From: Alphaproteobacteria bacterium
Lineage (GTDB): Bacteria > Pseudomonadota > Alphaproteobacteria > UBA8366 > GCA-2717185
Length of the DNA stretch: 36,943 bases
Assembly: GCA_021774435.1 (NCBI GenBank)
Contig: JAJFJB010000310.1
Coordinates: 1 to 36,943 of the forward strand
Reading direction: 5' to 3'
Part shown: one piece after another, positions 33,456 to 36,943 of the stretch
How positions within the stretch are numbered: the stretch's first letter is position 1
How the letters are laid out: each line of letters starts with the position of its first letter
Made by a program: the position numbers and the translations under genes
Notes under the pieces: generated by a model
Seen by the model: the letters and a program-made list of their open reading frames with translations, nothing else
Databases searched by the model: none
What the model was told of the DNA's origin: nothing

Positions 33456-34423
33456 GACGCGGCGCGCTCCGCCTCGCGATAAAGATGGCACTCTACGCAA
33501 GCCTCATTGACCATGGTCGGCATTGGCGCGGTCTGGCTGCACACCGGCATGACGTCAACGCAGCGGGGATGGAACGTGCAACCGGATGGCGGGTTGACGG
33601 GATTGGGAAACGTCGCGCCCAGATGGGTGTCCGGCACTTCCAAAGAGGGGTCTGGCGTCAAGACGGAGCCCAGCAACGCCTTGGTGTAAGGGTGCTGTGG
33701 ATTTTTGAACAGCGCCTGCGAGTCCGATTCCTCGACGACCCGACCGAGATACATAACCGCAACCCGCTTCGCGATATGTTCGACCACCGCCAAATTATGG
33801 CTGATGACCACATAGGTCAGGCCCAATTCCTGCTGCAGATCCAGTAACAGATTGAGGATCTGCGCTTGAACCGAAACGTCGAGTGCCGACGTCGGCTCAT
33901 CGCAGATCACAACTTCCGGCTTCATAATCAAAGCCCGGGCGATCGCGATGCGTTGCCGCTGTCCGCCCGAAAGCTGACTTGGATAGTTGTTGTAAAGCCG
34001 GCGCGGCAAGCCGACGAGTTCCATCATTTCCTCTGCACGGCGCTTCCACATGTCCGGATCGCCAACCTTATGAATTCGCAGCGGCAGGTTAATAATCGAG
34101 CCGATAGATTTGCGGGGATTGAGCGACGAATAGGGATCTTGGAAGATGGGCTGAACACGCCGCGCGACCGCGATCCGGTCCAGCCCCGTCAACGGCTCGC
34201 CATCAATCAGGATGTCACCCGATGTCGGTTTTTCGAGCCCGAGCAGCATCCGTGCCATTGTCGTCTTGCCACATCCTGATTCGCCGACAAGTCCGAGCAC
34301 GGAGCCTTTCTCCAGCTTAAACGATACCCCGTTTACCGCATGGAGCGGCTTTTTCGGTTTAAAAAGGCCCTGGCTGATCGTGAAGGTCTTTCGGACGTCG
34401 CGTGCCTCGAATATCGTTGTCAT
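33452..34423 (-). CDS. Oligopeptide/dipeptide ABC transporter ATP-binding protein, DppF/OppF type
   Basis: This 323-residue ATPase shows Walker A GLVGESGCGKTTMARM, the signature LSGGQRQRIAIARA, Walker B VVICDEPTSALD and switch His in VISHNLAVV. The C-terminal oligopeptide-family extension carries a cysteine cluster (CTFHPRC...C...C) as in other DppF/OppF proteins. The ATG at 34423 overlaps the dppD stop by four bases; an upstream frame adds 17 residues lying inside dppD. It pairs with DppD to energise the DppB/DppC permease. The substrate-binding protein is not in the window and is probably encoded beyond the right edge. Confidence 0.95.
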   Translation of the reverse strand: MTTIFEARDVRKTFTISQGLFKPKKPLHAVNGVSFKLEKGSVLGLVGESGCGKTTMARMLLGLEKPTSGDILIDGEPLTGLDRIAVARRVQPIFQDPYSSLNPRKSIGSIINLPLRIHKVGDPDMWKRRAEEMMELVGLPRRLYNNYPSQLSGGQRQRIAIARALIMKPEVVICDEPTSALDVSVQAQILNLLLDLQQELGLTYVVISHNLAVVEHIAKRVAVMYLGRVVEESDSQALFKNPQHPYTKALLGSVLTPDPSLEVPDTHLGATFPNPVNPPSGCTFHPRCVDVMPVCSQTAPMPTMVNEACVECHLYREAERAAS

Positions 34424-35421
34424 TCCGCGGCTTCCACTGTCGCCCGGGCGTTCAAATCCGCGGGAAGGACGCACCGGAATTGCCGCCCCGCACCCAGCCG
34501 GTTCTCGCTAACATCATGACGACATATATCGCGGACATGCGGGCAGCGATCCGCGAACGCACAGCCCTGCAGATCACCGACCAAGGTCGGTACAATGCCT
34601 GGAATCGATCCCAAATGTTCGCCCGGTTTGGTTTTGCCGGGAATTGGGATGCAGTCGATCAGTCCTTGTGTATAGGGGTGCAGCGGCTTTTCGAAAATTT
34701 CCGTTGCCGTACCCGTTTCCACGATCTCCCCCGCATACATAACGGCGACCCGGTCAGCGGTCCGTGCGACAACGCCGAGATCGTGGGTAATCAAGATCAC
34801 GCCGATGGAAAATTCCTTTTGTATGCTTTGTATCAGCAGGAGGATTTGCGCTTGAATTGTGACATCCAGTGCGGTCGTCGGTTCATCGGCGATTAGCAGC
34901 TTTGGCTCGCACATCAGCGCCATCGCGATCATGACACGCTGGCGCAACCCCCCTGAGAGCTGGTGCGGGTACTGGCCGAGACGGCTTGCGGCAGCCGAGA
35001 TTCCGACCTTTTCAAGCAGGAACACCGCGCGGTCGGTGGCTTCCCGGCGCGGGACGCCACGATGGCGCATCATCACTTCCTCAAGCTGATTGCCGATGCT
35101 GTAGCTCGGGTTCAGTGATGTCATCGGATCCTGGAAAATCATTGACATCCGGAAGCCCCGCAAATCCGACAATTCAGCCTCGGAAAGGGGAAGCAACGAT
35201 TGTCCATCAAGGTCGAGCCGTTCCGCCGTTCGCGTCGCGGAACCCGGCAAGAGCCCCATCACCGCGAGCGACGTCAGCGACTTGCCGCACCCGGATTCGC
35301 CGACGATGCCAAGCGTTTCGCCAGCATCCACGTGGAAGCTAATACCGCGCACGGGATGCAGCATGCCGGACGGCACCGGTATATCGATGACGAGGTCTTC
35401 GACCTCAAGCAGTACACTCAA
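34420..35421 (-). CDS. Oligopeptide/dipeptide ABC transporter ATP-binding protein, DppD/OppD type
   Basis: This is a 333-residue ATPase with Walker A GIVGESGCGKSLTSLAVMG, the DppD-type QDPMTSLNP segment, signature LSGGLRQRVMIAMA and Walker B LLIADEPTTALD. A C-terminal domain has a Cys cluster (CAFADRCPHVRDIC...C). The start is a TTG at 35419-35421 overlapping the dppC stop by four bases (TTGA); no ATG or GTG fits better. As the partner of DppF it powers import of peptides or related compounds. Family proteins can also serve opines, nickel or glutathione, so the substrate should be taken from the operon, which points to peptide/amide substrates. Confidence 0.95.
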   Translation of the reverse strand: MSVLLEVEDLVIDIPVPSGMLHPVRGISFHVDAGETLGIVGESGCGKSLTSLAVMGLLPGSATRTAERLDLDGQSLLPLSEAELSDLRGFRMSMIFQDPMTSLNPSYSIGNQLEEVMMRHRGVPRREATDRAVFLLEKVGISAAASRLGQYPHQLSGGLRQRVMIAMALMCEPKLLIADEPTTALDVTIQAQILLLIQSIQKEFSIGVILITHDLGVVARTADRVAVMYAGEIVETGTATEIFEKPLHPYTQGLIDCIPIPGKTKPGEHLGSIPGIVPTLVGDLQGCAFADRCPHVRDICRHDVSENRLGAGRQFRCVLPADLNARATVEAAE

Positions 35422-36329
35422 TTTCGATTCTCCGGCGCGGTAATGTCGCGAATGCCGTCACCCAGCAGATTGATACACAGCACGAGGGCAAATAACGCAA
35501 ATCCGGGAATCGAGATGACCCAGGGCTTGAAGAACATATGGCCCTTGCCTTCTGAAATCATCAATCCCCAAGAGGGCGTTGGCGGTTGCACACCGAGCCC
35601 GAGGAATGACAACGCCGCCTCCAACAATACGGCGTGCGCAACTTCCAGTGTGGCCACAACGATCAACACATTAACAACGTTCGGCAAAACTTCCGTCAGC
35701 AGCAACCGGAACACAGAACAACCGGCAGCTTCCGCCGCGGCAATATAATCCAAATTTCGAATCTGCTGGGTGGTACTTCGCATGACCACGGCGAAGCGGT
35801 CCCATATCAGGAATCCCAGTACCAATATGACAACTTCCATTGAGCCACCGATAAGCGCCACTACAACAAGCGCAACAAGAATTACCGGCATCGCCAATCG
35901 TGTCGTGATGATGAAGGTAATTACCATATCTACCCTGCCGCCGAAATAACCTGCGGCGACCCCCATCGCAGTGCCAATCACGCCAGATATCAGCATTACC
36001 GTGAATCCGATCATCAACGAGACCTGCGCGCCATACATGGTGCGGGACAGATAGTCGCGGCCATAATAATCGGTACCCAACGGATGTGCCCAATCGCCTT
36101 TCGCATGCCAAATCGGCGGGATGAAACGCTCCGTAAGCTCTTGGTCGTAGGGGTCGTAGGGCGCCAAGATCGGCGCGGTCAGCGCCATCAAAACGATGAA
36201 TGCCAGAACGCACCCACCGATGATAAATCCATAATGCCTGAAGGCACGCCGGCGCAGCTGCGCGGCCGGCGACGGCTCGAGAATTTCATCGACGCTGGGC
36301 AGCTTGTCGGGCGATGTGCTGATGGACAT
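35418..36329 (-). CDS. Oligopeptide/dipeptide ABC transporter permease, DppC/OppC type
   Basis: This is a 303-residue inner-membrane permease. It begins with a soluble N-terminus, a first membrane segment (GGCVLAFIVLMALTAPILA) and the DppC-type HPLGTDYYGRDYLSR segment, followed by about five more helices. The EAA coupling loop reads AAEAAGCSVFRLLLTEVLPNV, and the C-terminus has GLGVQPPTPSWGLMISEG and LLGDGIRDITAPENRN, typical of the family. The ATG at 36329 lies 13 bases after the dppB stop and has GGGAG upstream; a longer frame would run into dppB. It forms the pore with DppB. Confidence 0.95.
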   Translation of the reverse strand: MSISTSPDKLPSVDEILEPSPAAQLRRRAFRHYGFIIGGCVLAFIVLMALTAPILAPYDPYDQELTERFIPPIWHAKGDWAHPLGTDYYGRDYLSRTMYGAQVSLMIGFTVMLISGVIGTAMGVAAGYFGGRVDMVITFIITTRLAMPVILVALVVVALIGGSMEVVILVLGFLIWDRFAVVMRSTTQQIRNLDYIAAAEAAGCSVFRLLLTEVLPNVVNVLIVVATLEVAHAVLLEAALSFLGLGVQPPTPSWGLMISEGKGHMFFKPWVISIPGFALFALVLCINLLGDGIRDITAPENRN

Positions 36330-36342
36330 GGACAGAGGCTCC

Positions 36343-36943
36343 CTAGTGAACGCGAATTTTCGGGTCGAGGAACGCGTTAAGAACATCCGCGAGGAACGTC
36401 AAGACGATGTAGAAGCATGCGACGGTCAAAACAATCGCCTGCATCATTTCGAAGTCCGAGCGTTGAATTGACTGCCAAGCAAGGCGACCGATGCCGTGCA
36501 ACGAAAAAATATGTTCAATGACAATCGAACCGCCCAACATGAAACCAAGCTGCACCGCCGACAGCGAAACCACGGGAATAATCGCGTTGCGAAGTGCGTG
36601 CTTGAAAAGGACGATCGGAGGGCGCAATCCTTTCGCCTTGGCCGTCCGGATATAATCCGACCCCAGCACTTCCAACATGCCGGCGCGAGTCACGCGCATA
36701 ATCGCCGGCGTCGCGTAATAGCCAAGTGCGATCGATGGCAATATAAAGTGTAACCAGGTATCGCTGCCCGTTATGGGTAACAGACGTAGATTAACGCCGA
36801 ACACAAGAATCAAAATTAAGGCGAAAAAGAAACTAGGAAACGCCTGCCCAATCAACGCGATTGTCAAAGCCAGCCTATCAGTAATCGTATTCGGCCGCAT
36901 CGCCGCCAGCACGCCAAGCGGAATCGACAACACGAGCGCAAAG
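36343..36943 (-). CDS. Oligopeptide/dipeptide ABC transporter permease, DppB/OppB type (partial)
   Basis: About 199 C-terminal residues of a DppB-type permease are visible; the N-terminal third continues past the right edge. Seen are ALIGQAFPSFFFALILI, the EAA region EVLGSDYIRTAKAKGL, FKHALRNAIIPV and the GxxxxxExxF segment ending in NAFLDPKIRVH, the standard DppB C-terminus. It is the first visible gene of the long minus-strand operon. The operon promoter and the usual periplasmic binding-protein gene are expected beyond the edge. Confidence 0.94.
   Translation of the reverse strand, partial: FALVLSIPLGVLAAMRPNTITDRLALTIALIGQAFPSFFFALILILVFGVNLRLLPITGSDTWLHFILPSIALGYYATPAIMRVTRAGMLEVLGSDYIRTAKAKGLRPPIVLFKHALRNAIIPVVSLSAVQLGFMLGGSIVIEHIFSLHGIGRLAWQSIQRSDFEMMQAIVLTVACFYIVLTFLADVLNAFLDPKIRVH

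Overview
The window reads as chromosomal DNA of a moderately GC-rich proteobacterium, most likely an alphaproteobacterium of the Rhodospirillales-like, free-living aerobic type. This rests on gene content: an oligopeptide ABC system with M20, amidase and M81 enzymes, a DUF1289 protein, an EgtD-type methyltransferase, a YCII/ECF42 sigma pair, a phytanoyl-CoA dioxygenase-like protein and an MNRAERR-type start of a probable TPR protein. No rRNA, tRNA, CRISPR array, transposase or phage gene is visible. Both strands are densely coded.

Left third (1-9400): the start of a probable TPR protein runs off the left edge. Next come egtD (ergothioneine-type histidine methyltransferase), divergent fetAB (predicted metal exporter), a Cys-type sulfatase with a DUF1289 protein, and a decayed 5' piece of a ridA-like gene. 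After it lie a YCII-domain gene and an ECF42-type sigma factor behind a recognisable ECF promoter, then intact ridA with a LysE-type exporter, and a luciferase-like oxidoreductase. The most striking gene is at 8946-9392: a Bcp-type peroxiredoxin whose peroxidatic cysteine codon is an in-frame TGA, so it is very probably a selenoprotein. A hairpin that could act as a bacterial SECIS element follows the TGA directly. A conventional gene caller would break or miss this gene.

Middle (9400-24700): an alpha/beta hydrolase, an enolase-superfamily enzyme and an MFS transporter form a probable small catabolic cluster. A large membrane protein with seven Sel1 repeats follows. Then a 432-bp direct repeat brackets ddl (D-Ala-D-Ala ligase). 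The left repeat holds a truncated, nonsense-mutated 5' copy of lpdA, and the right repeat is the start of intact lpdA. Beyond lie a small DUF454/PGPGW-type membrane protein, a molybdopterin subunit of the xanthine dehydrogenase family without its usual partners, a phytanoyl-CoA dioxygenase-like protein, a secreted GH75-like (chitosanase-like) protein and a TlpA-like thioredoxin.

Right third (24736-36943, all minus strand): one long probable operon, read from the right edge as dppB'-dppC-dppD-dppF-M20-M20-amidase-amidase-MlrC-MlrC. Each enzyme family occurs as an adjacent pair with intact catalytic residues in both copies. Junctions between families are 4-nt start/stop overlaps, while junctions inside a pair are gaps of 11-53 nt. 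This suggests that a compact ancestral operon of transporter, M20, amidase and M81 later had each enzyme gene duplicated in tandem. The likely job is import and stepwise hydrolysis of peptide- or amide-bonded compounds; the substrate is unknown.

Two unrelated loci share an architecture in which a truncated 5' copy of a gene lies upstream of inserted gene(s) and an intact copy lies downstream: lpdA'-ddl-lpdA and ridA'-YCII-ECF42-ridA.
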